From Hydractinia symbiolongicarpus (lineage: Eukaryota > Cnidaria > Hydrozoa > Anthoathecata > Hydractiniidae), in assembly GCF_029227915.1 (NCBI RefSeq), contig NC_079876.1:11036001-11100000 (forward strand): 64,000 bases of DNA, read 5' to 3'. A model generated the notes under the pieces. The model ran no database searches. It was not told the DNA's origin and saw only the letters and a program-made list of their open reading frames with translations. Made by a program: the position numbers and the translations under genes. Positions 12,098 to 24,339 of the stretch are shown one piece after another; position 1 is the stretch's first letter; each line of letters starts with the position of its first letter.

Positions 12098-13146
12098 ATG
12101 GCATCATCGTTTTTCAGTCAAATAAGAGTTAAAACATACAAATATGCATGCGTCTTCTTCGATGAAAATAAATGTATTGGTTCTGTCAAAACTAAAAATA
12201 TTGTAAATAGGGAAGAAAAGTTACTGAGCGTTGACGACAATGTATTTGTGCGATGGGGTAGCGGAAAGAATATAAAAAATCACAAAGCTACAATTTTAAA
12301 CAGTAAGTATAGTTTTGTAAACGACCTAAAGAAAAACAGAGACTAAGATAAATTTCACTGTTAGTAATAAGGATTTTTTTCTTTCTTTTTAGATGAATGG
12401 TCAAATTGCACACAGTTTGAAAGAGATTGGTTGAACAATGAGAAAACATTTATCATCGAAGAGGTTGGAGAAAAAAAAGAATAAAAAATAAAATACATTA
12501 AAAACAATAAAACGTGGACATCAGGCGAAATATTAGTAAAACCTCGGAAGAAGTTCATTAAAAAGGATGTTAGTTTATAAAAAAATTGTCGTAAGAATCA
12601 GCACATAAATTTTATTATTTGTCAATTTACTTTCTTTCAGAGTACAGCTGTTGATAAAAGACAACCTTCATTAGTAGAAATAAATTACTAAGTCCCACAA
12701 CTAAATTACCAAGTTGATTTTAGTGATGTTTTAAGAGAACCGCCAAAGGCACAAAATGGTAAAGTAAAAAACAACGCCGAAGAAACACCAAAGACGCAAA
12801 ACAATGAAGTTGAAAACACATTCTCCTTTCTAAAGTTATTGGTTTCACCCGGAAAACCACTGCCATCATTTTTGCCACCTACTTCGACACTATCCACTTC
12901 TATTCTTCCGACCTACCTTTTTCTCCGCCTTCACCAGCCAGACCTCTGCAATCAACACCTGCCATTAGAACAACACATTTCTGAATTATCCCAAGCAAAC
13001 AAAGCAGTGCACGTGCGATTGTGCTGCTATGCGACAAGTCATTGAAAGACTAGAAAAGCGAATAGCTGCGTTGGAAGGGAATGCAATTGCCTTATCCGCA
13101 AAATTTATCGAAGGTGTTTGCCAAAGAACATGCTGGAAGTGATTTC
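12098..13146 (+). pseudogene. Decayed small spliced gene of unknown function
   Basis: Exon 1 (12098-12302) starts MASSFFSQIRVKTYKYACV and contains a compact beta-rich stretch (VFFDENKCIGSVKTKNI, DDNVFVRWGSG). It ends at a good donor (gtaagt). Exon 2 from about 12393 continues in phase (EWSNCTQFERDWLNNEK) and meets a stop at about 12482. Further coding-like pieces follow: WTSGEILVKPRKKF near 12512, a low-complexity segment (VLREPPKAQNGKVKNNAEET) near 12730, and a short coiled-coil end (MRQVIERLEKRIAALEGN) near 13027-13080. These pieces sit in different frames with stops between them, so the gene looks broken. The N-terminal layout recalls the small SH3/KOW-like heads found before coiled coils in BEN-domain-type proteins, but I cannot confirm that. 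Confidence 0.45.
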
Positions 13147-13360
13147 ACATTATGAAAGTAGCGAAAGCATTTAAAGAAGAGACGGAAAAGTTGAACTTAA
13201 AAATTTATTTTTTAATTATAAACTAAATTAAAAAAAAATGGTGAATTAAAATTAATGTCTTATGTTTTTCTTTAATATAACTCGCGAGTAACATGATATA
13301 TATTTTAAAGATTTACTCCCCGGTAGTTTAATTATTGTGTACTCGCGGTATTAAAGCTTA

Positions 13361-14970
13361 CCTCCCAAGAAAAATCAAGTTGACCTAAAATGGCTCATAT
13401 TCATACGTGATTTACGAATATAAAGTTTTTTTTCCTTAATTTGCACTTATAAGTTAATAATGCCTATTCAAAGATTTAAAATTCACCTTCGACACGAGGT
13501 AAATCATCCACCATATTGAATTTCTTCACCTTTGAGTGCTCTGACGTCACCTGTTAGAAGATCGTAAATCACCTTCCGCATTGGAATTTTTTACTCAAAC
13601 TTTACTAGTGAAATTCATTGGTGATGAGTATGTTTACCCCCGTGAAAATTTCAGGAAACTTTGAAAATGAATACTAACTTCGCAGTCTTTTTCAGGAATT
13701 TTTGAGTAGGTGTGCGATGATTCGCACGTGTAAATCAACGCATACAATGTAAAGCGCACGTGCAAAGAATGTTACGCATATGACACGGGCTCCGAGGTTA
13801 TTTTTTGTTGCGCACTCATTTTGCAGTAGAAAAGTGGGGGACGTTTTAAATCGTGAACCCCAAACACGATGATCGAGCGTCTACTGGTATAGCGACTCTC
13901 TCAATCTTAACTTCCTTTTCTACATGTCCGAAATAGTATGCATGACCTTACTGTAATTTTTATATTTATTGTTCACTTTTCAGTTCACCACAAGCAAATA
14001 GGCAAAAATATGCTTTGTTTTCAAGTTAAAAAAAATCTTTATTCACGTTGTGGACAAAAAAATTTACACAGCACGTGGGTTACGTTTTTACAGGCATAAA
14101 GAAAAAATCCATTAAATTCGGACCTGAAGAAATTATCTAAAATTAAATCCATGATAAAATGTCTATTCCGCCTGTAAGTGCAGTTTTGCAGACTTGCTTC
14201 ATCCGTGCTCCGTCGGCGTTCACCTCCGCATTAGTTAAGAACCGGATGGCTGGATTTTTTGTGTAAGACCTGGTTACCAACGACGAAGGGGCCAAGCAAA
14301 AGAGATCTATGTCTACGTAATTCTTTTAACTAAGTCAGGAGTTGGTAAATTAGCTAGGATGGTCAGGTTGGCTATGAATAGGCTTGCTCGTGGATTAAAA
14401 GGACCAGGATTATTCAATAATTTCTGAGATCTGAAAGTGTCCGACCATGACGGAAATGTATCGGACATTTTGTCTGACGAATCTCCAAAAATTCTTTCGA
14501 GGGCTGCCATCGCACGCTACAAAATGGATTTTAAAGGTTGGTTTTGAAAACTCAATATTTATTTTTCAGGAGTGCGATTAATCACACGCCTGAAACGATT
14601 TAGGCGTGTGCCAAGGCGTGCGCGTGCTATTGCACGCCTCTCCTGAAAAAGACTGACTTCGGTTGAGTAATCATCATAAGAAGTTATGAAGCAAAAAAAA
14701 TTCGTCCTTATTCATCAAACGTGTGGAGCTTTTCTTTTACAAATCACATCCTATGCACAAAGTTTCGCCTCTCATCCCGTGGCTCTGAATGTGAGCTTCT
14801 AACTAGTGACGTAAGACGCATAAATTATACTGTTAAATGCTCACTCACAAACGAGGTAAACATTGTTTGGTTTCTTGAATACTGTAGCGATTTTAACAAA
14901 ATAAACATTAAATTGTTTTTTCTGAAGATGTTATGAATCGATTTAGGTCAACTTGATTTTTCTCGGAAGG
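13361..14970. repeat. Inverted repeat pair bounding a 1.55-kb segment
   Basis: GAAAAATCAAGTTGACCTAA lies within 13361-13389 and its exact inverse within 14942-14970. The similarity extends outward (ACCTCCCAA / ACCTTCCGA). Outside each arm lie ACTC-rich arrays (13265-13355 and 14975-15095) resembling the array at 11616-12045. The structure suggests the two ends of a larger element or a foldback transposon. The interior has no convincing gene. Confidence 0.6.
14095..14515 (+). repeat. Dispersed repeat, copy 1 of 2
   Basis: This block of about 420 bp matches 31027-31545 in the same orientation. Shared segments include CCTGTAAGTGCAGTTTTG, CCGTCGGCGTTCACCTCCGC and GAGGGCTGCCATCGCACG. Neither copy has an intact reading frame, though parts look protein-derived. 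It is probably an internal piece of an unidentified transposon. Confidence 0.8.
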
Positions 14971-15211
14971 TAAGGTTTAAAAAGATTACTCTTGTTTATT
15001 TCACTCCCACTCGCATTGTACTCTCACTGTGAATTATTTAACTCACATTTATTTGCACTTGTACTCTCCAAGATGTGTAGCTTTACTCGCGATCAGCACT
15101 GTAGCTAGCAACTTCTTTTTGATCGTGGAAAAAAGTATTAAGAAAAGCTAGCTAGCTAAAAAATAATAGAGAATGCCTGACTTTGTTGGGACAAAAAAAA
15201 TTGCTTTGTCG

Positions 15212-15501
15212 CGACGTGGATTGGTACTCTGTGCGGGAGACTGGGGTTCGATTCCCCTTGATGGGCGCGATTCAACATGGGTGAGTGAATGTTACCATAG
15301 CCCCGGGTGTGGGCTGTTGGATGTTGCCGAGAGTTGTCCAATAGAGCGCGGGCCCTAATTGACTCTGCGTCGCTCAAAATGAGCATCTAAGCCATGGCTC
15401 CTCCATCTAAGCCATGGCTCCTCCTGGAAATAATAGACAGGGTATATCCCTCAATATTTGTGAGGCTAGTTATGTGTAATATGCACATCTATCTATCTAT
15501 C
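15212..15501 (+). mobile_element. tRNA-derived SINE, 5'-truncated, copy 1 of 2
   Basis: The block matches 32605-32960. It retains a perfect RNA polymerase III B box (GGTTCGATTCC, 15245-15255) but lacks most of the A box. The body carries ACCATAGCCCCGGGT, GCGCGGGCCCTAATT and CTGCGTCGCTCAAAATGAGC, and the end is a (TATC)n tail at 15487-15501. An internal ATCTAAGCCATGGCTCCTCC duplication is specific to this copy. Confidence 0.85.
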
Positions 15502-15502
15502 T

Positions 15503-16545
15503 TCACATTAACAACAAGTAACAACCTACCAAGCTATTTTCTTTCACCAGCTAGCTAGCTATACTAGCTAGGTATGTATAAACAGTTATCTGCTATTTTC
15601 TTCACATCACAACATCAAAATACGAAATCGAAATCATGTGACGCTACTTCTGCCACAATATTTAAGGATCCTCGTTATCACGTTTTTGAAACGAGGCTTG
15701 TCAAAATTCTTGGAAGAAAACAAAAGCAACTTGATTTTTGGTCCCCGGGTTCCCTTGATCCCTTGCCCCGAGATTAATTACACGTACGATCGAATGCTCT
15801 GGAAACAAGGTTTCTAAACAATCAGGTATAGGGATTAAAGGTAAGTTTAATTTTTCCCGCCTCAAAGATTTCTCTTTCTTTTATAGAACGTTTCTTGTAC
15901 TGATAGTCTGGGACAAAACAACTGACGCAAAAGTGAAAAACAACAATTCGAAGCTGGTGTAGGAAAGATCGATTTACGCTTCCTGAGAAGAGAAATGTTT
16001 TGACAAAAAGTCCGGAATATATCGAATCTTGACACAAGAATGTTATCTCCAACTGCATAAATGCTGGACACAAGACGACATTCAGTTACAAAGGAAAACG
16101 TAATCGTTTGTCTAACGAATCTAAGAAGGTTTTCTATTGTAAAAACTTTAGCTTTTTAGCATTTCAATAGATTAGGAGAAGAGTATAAGTAAGTTTGGGT
16201 ATAATCCAGACACAACACGGAAGCACGAAAGTCACCAATTTTGAAGGAACTTAAAACGGCTAATTTTTTTGCCAAAAGTCAAAGGATGTGCCAGTGAGTT
16301 TCGATATAAATGACAACAACGTTCCACGAGAGCACGACGATCTAAAACCGCTGATAAAACTGTTTGTGGCAGATCTAGAAAAAAGACAAGCAGAGATAGA
16401 AAGGATGTACAGGATACCTAAATACCTGTTTGTCAAAGAAGACTTACAGGAAGACTCAGGGTCAGAATGAGCAACTCAAGTGGCCATAAAAAACGTCTGC
16501 ATTAATTAACTTTTTAACATAATTTAAAAAGCCGTGCACGCAATC
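15503..16545. other. Gene-poor spacer
   Basis: No gene is recognised. A plus-strand open stretch at 16288-16470 (VSFDINDNNVPREHD..., ending EDLQEDSGSE) is charged and preceded by an AG, but it has no family match I can name. GCTAGCTAGCTA-type simple motifs occur at 15148-15156 and 15551-15566. Confidence 0.5.
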
Positions 16546-17725
16546 TCATTGGTCTGTTGTACCAGGGCCTCTTACGCGTTTCATCCTCATATCAAAAAAC
16601 GCTACGGGCCCTGCGATCGAGGTTGATGAGCACTCTATCGCATAGAGATTTTTCGATACACAAATGAAACATCCAGAAGCCTTTCTTAAAATATCCTTGC
16701 GTGACCGGATGTTGGTTATTATAGTTTGACACTGTGGAGAAGAGTGATTAGGCCTTTCACAATATGCGCAAGGCTTAAATGCACCACCCTGTCGATCAGT
16801 CACCTGTCCGTAAAAACTACTAGTAGTGAAGTTTGATCTTTCGTTTTCTGACCCCTTAGCGACAAAACAATTTTCAACAGTTAATAACTCTTCTTGAAAA
16901 TATTTTAAAAATAAATCTAACGTCCAAATACCTAACCCAAAACGCCGAGAAATTAGGCTACCGTATGAGTTTGTGTCAAATTTGATAGATCTCAAATTTC
17001 TGACACAATTCTTCACTTCATTGCACAGCTTTCGCAAACCTCTTAAAATATCCCTACTTTTGACCTTGCCTAATTTCCACAGAGCCTCCATATAGGCTGA
17101 AATTATTACCTGAGGATTGGCATATCGCTTATGCAAACGTTCAATTGCTTCTTTGTACGGGTCCGAATTCAACGCTAACCCGGACACAGTGGAGCGCTTC
17201 TCCGGATAAGTAAAGCTTTAAATAATTAAACTTATCGATATCAGTTAAGGACTCGTTCTTACTGATAGATAAGTTTGATTCCAAAACCCCCTCCATTCTA
17301 AAATCGTTCCCTTGTAAACACTGGGAGTTCTAACTTAGGCAACTTACAATTAGAACTAGTCGCAGATGAAGTTAATGACGGGTGAGACCTTTCAGACATA
17401 CATAAACTTTCCAACTTTAGAGTCAAAGAGGCTAAAATTTCATCAGTAGGTCCATGCAGGTCTCTATGGTAGGTCTTAAGTTATTGCCACCTTCTGACAC
17501 ATTTGCTTCAATGTCGTCAGCAGAGTCTAAAACGCTTAAAATTTCCTCGTCTATAACATTCAACTGGTCTAAAATCCGCACTAAACCGTTTTTGCAACCT
17601 AGCAATCCGGCCTGGGTACTAGTTGTATCACTAACTGCACTCTCGCACCGTGACAAAACTACATCTAGCTCCGTACGCAAACCCTTACGCCTAGCCCTTT
17701 TTCTTGCCACAACGGCTGTTGACAT
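16546..17725 (-). pseudogene. BEL/Pao retrotransposon gag relic
   Basis: Reading down from 17725, an open stretch (to 17432) encodes a coiled N-terminus (VVARKRARRKGLRTELDVVL). Frames broken at about 17290 then give the BEL/Pao gag signature: a LPKLELPVFT block, DKFNYLKLYLSGEAL, and SGLALNSDPYKEAIERL-HKRYANP at 17187-17120. A zinc knuckle (CAYCERPNHSSPQC) lies near 16755-16715. This order matches the gag domain of Pao-type elements. Protease, RT and integrase are absent, so the copy is truncated at about 16546. Frameshifts and stops make it non-functional. Confidence 0.85.
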
Positions 17726-17833
17726 AGTGTCTTATTAAATATAGAAAATATAGAAATCCGTAACTGAAAAATGTTTCGTTTTAAATTGTTTAAACACACA
17801 AGAAACCTGTAACAACAAAAAACATGCCTAAGC

Positions 17834-17940
17834 TCAACCTCGATCCCAGGGCTCTTTTCTCTCTTTTTAATATAAGGACGATTTCTGCGTCGACATCCTT
17901 ATATCAAAAAGAGAGAAAAGAGCCCTGCGATCGAGGTTGG
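17834..17940. repeat. Foldback MITE, 107 bp
   Basis: The arms AACCTCGATCCCAGGGCTCT (left) and AGCCCTGCGATCGAGGTTGG (right) pair along almost the full length, with a short CG-rich loop around 17878-17893. The same right-end motif (GGGCCCTGCGATCGAGGTTG) occurs alone at 16603-16622. It may be part of the wider CTCG-terminus family seen at 29068, 30259, 45805, 45960 and 49025. Confidence 0.8.
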
Positions 17941-18060
17941 CCTAAGTTCTTCCACCAGAGAAAATAAATATCTCTTTTTTGTTTTTTATAGCGGTTCTCT
18001 TTCAACCAAAAAATGACAAAAACTCATTTACTGAATGCGATGTTTTTTTTCTCTCTCGAG

Positions 18061-18329
18061 TCCATCATCGGGCGCCAATTTACAATTCGGAAATTGTAAT
18101 ATAAAATTTATAAAGGGACTCGGAGAAGACGGACACATTTCGTTCGTTCAAAACTACCAACTGGCTTCTTCTTCAAAAAACACGAGGTTAAAAAAAACCA
18201 TGCGGCAACAAATTTACATAACAATACAGAAGAAGAACTAGCCAATCACATTAATAATAAAAACAATACAAACACAATATATACAACATCAACCAATCAA
18301 AATAAGTTTTCAACTTTTAAGTCATAACA
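18061..18329 (-). mobile_element. Probable LTR and primer-binding site of the BEL/Pao relic
   Basis: On the minus strand a TGTTATGACTTAAAAG start at 18329 opens a segment of about 250 bp ending near 18078. It is followed directly by TGGCGCCCGATGATGGA (18061-18077), a tRNA-complementary-looking primer site, and then by the gag start near 17725. The layout LTR - PBS - gag is right for a retroelement in this orientation. The LTR 3' boundary is approximate because a clean CA end is not evident, and no second LTR is present. Confidence 0.5.
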
Positions 18330-19093
18330 GTCCACCTTCTTCTGCAGATCAGGCTAGTTATAGCTAGAGATACGGCTAAGCTGAATCAAAGGAAATGAGA
18401 TGACAAATGCTTGTACCTTCAAGGTGTTGTCTGGGTAAGCGTTGATTACATAATCAAGTGAGCACAAGTTGAGTAGCTTCTCATACTGGAATTTACTATA
18501 TGATTATCTCCTCAAATATGCAGACCGTTAGGTTTGAGTATATCTACATGGTACTGATGTGGATTATTTTCCAATCCCAGGAGAAAAACTGTGCCATTTA
18601 ATACGCCAGAAACGTCTAAAGGTAGATGAAAGTACGTATAAAATACGCTTATGAACGAGGAGCTTTCTAGTCGATGATGTGTTTAAAGCAAATTTTATGG
18701 ACGTTAGAATGATTGACTTAATAGCCAAGTACTACTTAGTAGCAGGAAAAGAAGTCACAAAATTCATATGGAAGGACAAGTAGAAAAGACAAAATGAATT
18801 GACTTGGTAGCGGTATGTAAACGTCTTTATGAGGCACCGTGATACTGGGAAAAAAACAGGTTTCAGTGTACATGATCATGGTGTGGTTACGCATAAGAAA
18901 CACAAACTAGGGCTTTCAACCTTCTGCATAAAATGCTTGCTTGTTAATTTTTGGATTTTTGAGTCGCTAGTGCCAAATAGATACGGAAAGAATTCCATTT
19001 TATATTGATTTGTCAAATTGTCCATCCAACATCGTTTGAATTTTGTAACAGGCTCTATGGCATATGAAGTGTTCTAAAAGATGTAATTCACAT
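18330..19093. other. Spacer between LTR relic and P-like element
   Basis: No gene recognised. A short open plus-strand stretch near 18665-18780 (FLVDDVFKANFMDVRMIDL) could be a decayed transposon piece but has no identifiable motif. The TTCACAT at 19087-19093 is the left target duplication of the next element. Confidence 0.5.
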
Positions 19094-19125
19094 CAAGGAG
19101 GTTTAAAAAGAAGGAGAGAGAACTC
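19094..19125 (+). repeat. Left terminal inverted repeat of the P-like element
   Basis: 32 bp starting CAAGGAGGTTTAAAAAG and ending GAGAGAGAACTC. It is identical to the reverse complement of 26363-26394 and abuts TTCACAT on the outside. Confidence 0.95.
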
Positions 19126-19918
19126 GCGGCGTCCCTTTAAATTTTCTATTCAATTTTTTATTGTTTCGGCGCCCCTTTGAACTGATCCGTGTCTCTGATT
19201 TGGCTCAATATTTACCTACCGACTCTGAAACGAGTGTTTTAACGAGAAAAGATAAATCTTAAAAATCACACTTACAGCAATGCGGAAGAGCAGGAAAACA
19301 TGTAGTTTAGTTAAACTACAAGATTCAATGAGGGTGAAGTTTGTTTTTCCACTTCCATAAGGACGCGGAAGGAGTAAAGTGCCTTCAAAGTGCGAAAAGC
19401 TGCCTTGGGAGATCGTAAAGTTTTACAACTTATAAACTATTTCGTATGTCCCCTCCTGGGAAAATGTTAGTTAAAGGGTTGATTAACGTTTTTGTGCAGG
19501 TCTCGTCAGGAGGGGTTATTTATAAAATTGTTTTTTTTACTCTCGAAGTAGACGAATTCTCGGTAGGGTGTCGCAGCACGTCGCAGTACTCGGTGATGTT
19601 TTCCATTGTCATGGAACAAAAGAAAATAATTATTAGTTCTAATTATGTATATTTAGGTAAAAGTTTTAAGCAACTTTTTTTCTTTTTTCCCCAGTGGGAG
19701 TAGATTTTCTGTTTATGTATATTCTTTCTTTCTCTCACACCAGCTGTATGTTTTGAATATATATTGAATTGAGTTTATAATTGTTTTTTTATTAGGTGTT
19801 ACATAACCAGCTGGCAAGTGGTTCACATTTTTTTTTAATTCCCTTGACACCTTTGTGGGTTTTTTATGAAGTTTTTTTGAAAAATAAAGTATTCATATTT
19901 GAATTTTGCTGTGTCAAC

Positions 19919-22900
19919 ATGTCTGCTTCACATTCAGAGTATATTCAAAAGCTATGTAGATTGTGGAAGAAAATTGTGAAAAGTAAACATTACGTTAATT
20001 TTAAATCTTGTGATATTTACAGTGAAGTGTTTCAATCTATATATGGAATAAATTGTGAACAAGAAGATCCTTGTGTATTTCCTAAATTTACTTGTAATGG
20101 ATGTAGAAGAAAATTAGATGAGATGAAAACGTCAAAAAAAATAATTGGTACTGCTGCATCATTTTACCCTCATGTGGATGAAAATTGTGTGTGCATGAAT
20201 TATGCTGTAAACAGAAAAGACAGCTTAAAAATACTGGAATTAGATGTGAGTATGAAGAAAGTTGGTTTTAGTATATGTGATAAATCGGATAACTATAAAC
20301 GTGTCTATACCCTTTGTCAAAATGAAAAAGAATTAAACCATTTGCTTACAATACGTATAGACAACAGCAATGGTTGGGATTTCTCCATATATGGGAAACC
20401 TATGGAGAAAGAAACAATACAACTAACAAAAACTCTGCCATGTGTTTTGAAAAATGATGATATTTCAACTTTCTCGTCATTCTGGAAGTCAGTCAGTGTT
20501 TGCACGGGGTTACAAGGTTATGAAGATGTAATCAAGTCGAGATGTAATTTCGAACAGCCATTCATGAATCAGAGTGGAACATTTCCAGTAGCTTTTGTTG
20601 AAGACGATAAAATGGTCAGATTTGATGAAGACAATTTTAAAACAATACGCCATACCAACTGTCATTTTTTAGCTGAAAAACCTTCATCTGTATGTAGTAT
20701 GTGCAATTCTTTTAAACCAACAGTTAAAAAAGTTAGAAGTAGACGGAAAAGTGATGATTCTGTGCTTGATTCCTCACATACAAACATTCGATATCTTTCC
20801 AGAGAAGAACTAGAGGAAAGATATCGCAATACTCAGGGAGAAAAACAGAGAGCAATAAAGAAAGTTGCCCAATTATCATCTTGGGTAAGAAAAATTACTG
20901 AGAAAGAATGCATCCATGTTGATGATGAGCAACACGAATTTATAAAAAATATTGTTTGCAATGAGGAAACATGTCCTGAAATACCCGAAGGCAGTCCCCA
21001 GTGGTTGTTATGGGAGCAACAAAAAGAAATGGCTTCCAAAAGTTCACCTAATGGCATGAGATGGCACCCACTAATTATTAGGTGGTGCCTCAGTTTATAC
21101 CACCATTCACCAGCAGCATATAAACATTTGCGAAATCCGAATTTGAATTTTTTAAAACTCCCACATATTGACACACTTAAAAAATACATAAACTTCACTG
21201 ATCCAATGTGTGGATTCAATCCAGATGTCATTGAAAGATTAATAGTGGATAGTAAAATTGCAACTCTGGATGATCACCAAAAAAACGTTTCGCTTATTTA
21301 TGATGAGATGAAAATAAAAGCTGACTTGGTGTTCAGACAGTCAACTGGACAATTGGTTGGTTTCACTGATATGGGGGATATTAACGATGAGTTAGTTGAA
21401 TTTCAAAAACGTGCTGAGGGATCATCAGAGAATGATCGTCACTTTGCTTCCTATGTGATAGTGTTTATGGTTCGAGGAATTGTTTCATCTCTGGTGTATC
21501 CTTTTGGATATTTCGCATCATTGGGATTTACCTCTGATCAGCTCTATCCATGTGTATGGGAGGCGACATATGTATTGGAGGCAATTGGTTTTTATGTTCG
21601 AGCATTTATTTCAGATGGTGCTTCTCCCAATAGGAAGTTTTACAAAATTATGGTGACACCTGATATTGGTAACACATATTGGACCAACAACTTATTATCA
21701 TTGGACAGAAAGATCTTTTTTATATCCGATGTCCCTCATCTCATTAAAACAACGAGAAACTGTTTCGAGAACTCTCATGGAAACAATAATACACGCAATC
21801 TTTTTGTAAGTGTTTTTTGTTTGTTTGTTTCAATTTTAAAGTATATCTGTATACATATATCAATTTTCTATTTATTAGCTCGATCACATGGATATCAGCT
21901 GGAACCATCTTGTCAATGTTTATGAATGGGATCTGAATTTACATGGAGCAGCACCTGGATTAAGGAAACTTTATAAACTAAAAGAGGATCACATAAAGTT
22001 AACTCCAGGTTGAGGATGCAAGTTAAGTTGGCTACCCAAGTGAGATATTTTTCTTTTCTTTTTTTATTATTTATTTGTCTGCTTGTTTGTATTAGTGTTT
22101 TCTGAGTGATAGTGGATTCACAGTTTGATTATTTTGTGGGAGTTGCAAATAATGATATACTTCTGATAATGTGTTTATCATTGCTCATGTAAATTATGAT
22201 TTTGCATTTAGGTTTTGAGTAAAACAACTGCTGATGCACTTGAGGTTCAGGGGCTGCATTATACGAAAAGTACAATAAAGTTTGTGCGTATGTTTGACCA
22301 AGTTTTTGATTGCTTGAATGTATCTTCAATTAATCAAGATCGTGGCGGAAAAATAGCTCTTGCAGCATATAGAGATGTTAACGATTGGCGTTTTGAGGTT
22401 AGTAGTATCATTCGAAATACATTCAATTATTTTGTAACGGAATTCAGAAACACAACATTTTTCCCTCAAAAAGCTCAAGTTCATTTTGCATATTTGTAAA
22501 CCAGTCCTAAAGAACTTGATCTCCATGTAAAAGGGTGTGCAAATATTTCCATTTTCATTTTTCATTTTTTTCACATCAACATGTAAAATTCAGTTTTTAG
22601 AGAAAGAATTCCTCGAACATTACCTGGGAAGGTGGGAAGAACAAGCCAATGACACACCTAATTTATCCCAAGATGAAAAAAATAAATTGTTATTGAGCAA
22701 ACAGACGATAAATGGTTGGAAAATAACAGGTAAAAAATCTACATTTTTCTGCAATTGTGGTTCCAGGCAATGTTTCATGGACAAACGGTGTTGTTCTATA
22801 AATGTATATTTTTTTTATCTTTGTCCATAGTGAAATCATTCGTGGAACTGACCAAATTACTTCTCCAGAGTCCAAATGTCAAGATGATTTTGAGCGAGAA

Positions 22901-23126
22901 ATTCTCACAAGATCCATTGGAGGAACATTTCGCTCGTCAAAGACGAAGTGGTGGTACATGTGACAACCCAACACTTTATCAATTTGGCCAACAAGAACTT
23001 TCTTTGCTTGTTATGAAATCTGAGTTGATCAGAGATCTACGTGGAAACACTCGACGTGGTAATCAAAATCAGATTCACCTAGACGTAAATGATATGAGGA
23101 AACTTCAACAGAAAAGAAAGAGATAG
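19919..23126 (+). CDS. P-element/THAP9-like transposase, five exons, one apparent frameshift
   Basis: Exons: 19919-21805, 21879-22039, 22212-22397, 22594-22729, 22831-23126, about 885 codons. The start ATG at 19919 follows an acceptor near 19795; an upstream in-frame start is possible but gives an unlikely hydrophobic leader. The N-terminus has a Cys-rich unit (CDIYSEVFQSIYG..., FTCNGCRRKLDEM) instead of a recognisable THAP finger. A coiled stretch lies near residues 300-350. The P-type catalytic region follows: RWHPLIIRWCLSLYHHSPAA, IYDEMKIKADLV, SDGASPNRKFYK, SDVPHLIKTTRN. Late exons carry VLSKTTADALEVQG, FVRMFDQVFDCLNV and the acidic SQDPLEEHFARQRR block, equivalent to the D-D-E residues of THAP9. 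All introns are in phase except that exon 2 is 161 nt and meets TGA at 22011-22013, where similarity continues one base out of frame. The family call is strong; activity of this copy is doubtful. Confidence 0.9.
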
Positions 23127-24339
23127 TTATTTATATATTGATACTTTTGGAAACATGATTGTTTGACTATTTTATTTATATTTTTTCTGAGTATGTCAGA
23201 CATTTTTTCCATTACGCTTTTTCAACATAGAAGTTGTTTTGTTATTAGTGCCTTGTCTTTTGAGTCACATCTTTTGCAAATATTTTTAGTGGAGTACGAT
23301 TTTGACTTTGATTTGAAACATTTTTTTGAAAACATCAAATCTTAGAAAATAATTGAGATTAAAAAAATTTAGGATTGCTACTTTATTATTGCTATGTAAT
23401 TTTTATTTATGTCATCGGGAAATTACAACTATTACGGAATTTCTTTTATCTTCATTTCGAATGGATCCGCCATACGTGAATAAATATTACAGTTTTGTTT
23501 TGCTTTTTTACATACTCACTTCGCGATATGTAGAACAACCCTGGGGACAAGTTTCATTATATTCCCAACAAGAATTCATGCGAAGGAGTGTCGAAATTAA
23601 TATTCGCTATTCGGGACTATGTTGATTTAAAAAAAGAACGTGACAAAGGCCTCTTGGTGTAAGGGTGTATACAAACCACAATAAAACATACCCGATACCC
23701 GTGTGAGATGTAAAACTTGTTTGCAAAGAGAGTTCGATACCCGTGTGAGATATAAAACTTGTTTGCAAAAAATTTAATCAAATGGAATAATCAAAAAGTG
23801 AGTTGATTTCATCAGGCCACAGTCAGGCATAGAGCATCCGATGCGGCAATCCTAGGTCCGAGGTTGCGGTCAGCTTTAAGTAGCGATTCTCGCGTAAGAA
23901 TATTTGCGTCGGTAATTATGCACGCGCAACTTATTTTTCAGGGTCCCTCCAGCTGATAAAAAGCATGTTGTTTCATACCATCTTGATTAGCCTATCCATC
24001 GACCATTTCTCCGCGTTTTTATGATCTATTAAATTTCTAGCAAAGCGCGCAGAGTTTTGATCTCGCAGCATTATTCAGTTTAACGCTTGCCAATGTGCAT
24101 AACTGAACAAAGAAGTAGCACAAAAAAAAGAAATGAGAGTGAAGTTCACAAATCTTGGCAAAAATTTAGATTTAAAATAAACAGCTTCAGCGAGATTGAA
24201 TCCTTACTCAATCCGAAAAAAACCCTTAAAATAGTACAAACATAATAAGGGTATGATTATTTTACTAAGAAACACAGTTATATACATGGAAAAGATATAT
24301 AGAAATTAAAACAAGTTATAGGTAAAAATGTTATGACAA
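23127..24339. other. Intergenic core of the P-like element
   Basis: This is the space between the two convergent genes. It contains a direct duplication of a GATACCCGTGTGAGAT-containing unit (about 23690-23770). No coding frame longer than chance was accepted. It presumably holds the 3' ends and poly(A) sites of both genes. Confidence 0.6.

Noticed and set aside
15163-15170. GCTAGCTA motifs as regulatory sites
   Set aside because: They recur throughout the window (for example 15148, 25750, 57170) as simple sequence, with no link to gene starts.
16288-16470. Small charged protein of about 60 codons
   Set aside because: It opens only with a non-ATG codon, has no partner exons or known motif, and lies among retroelement debris.
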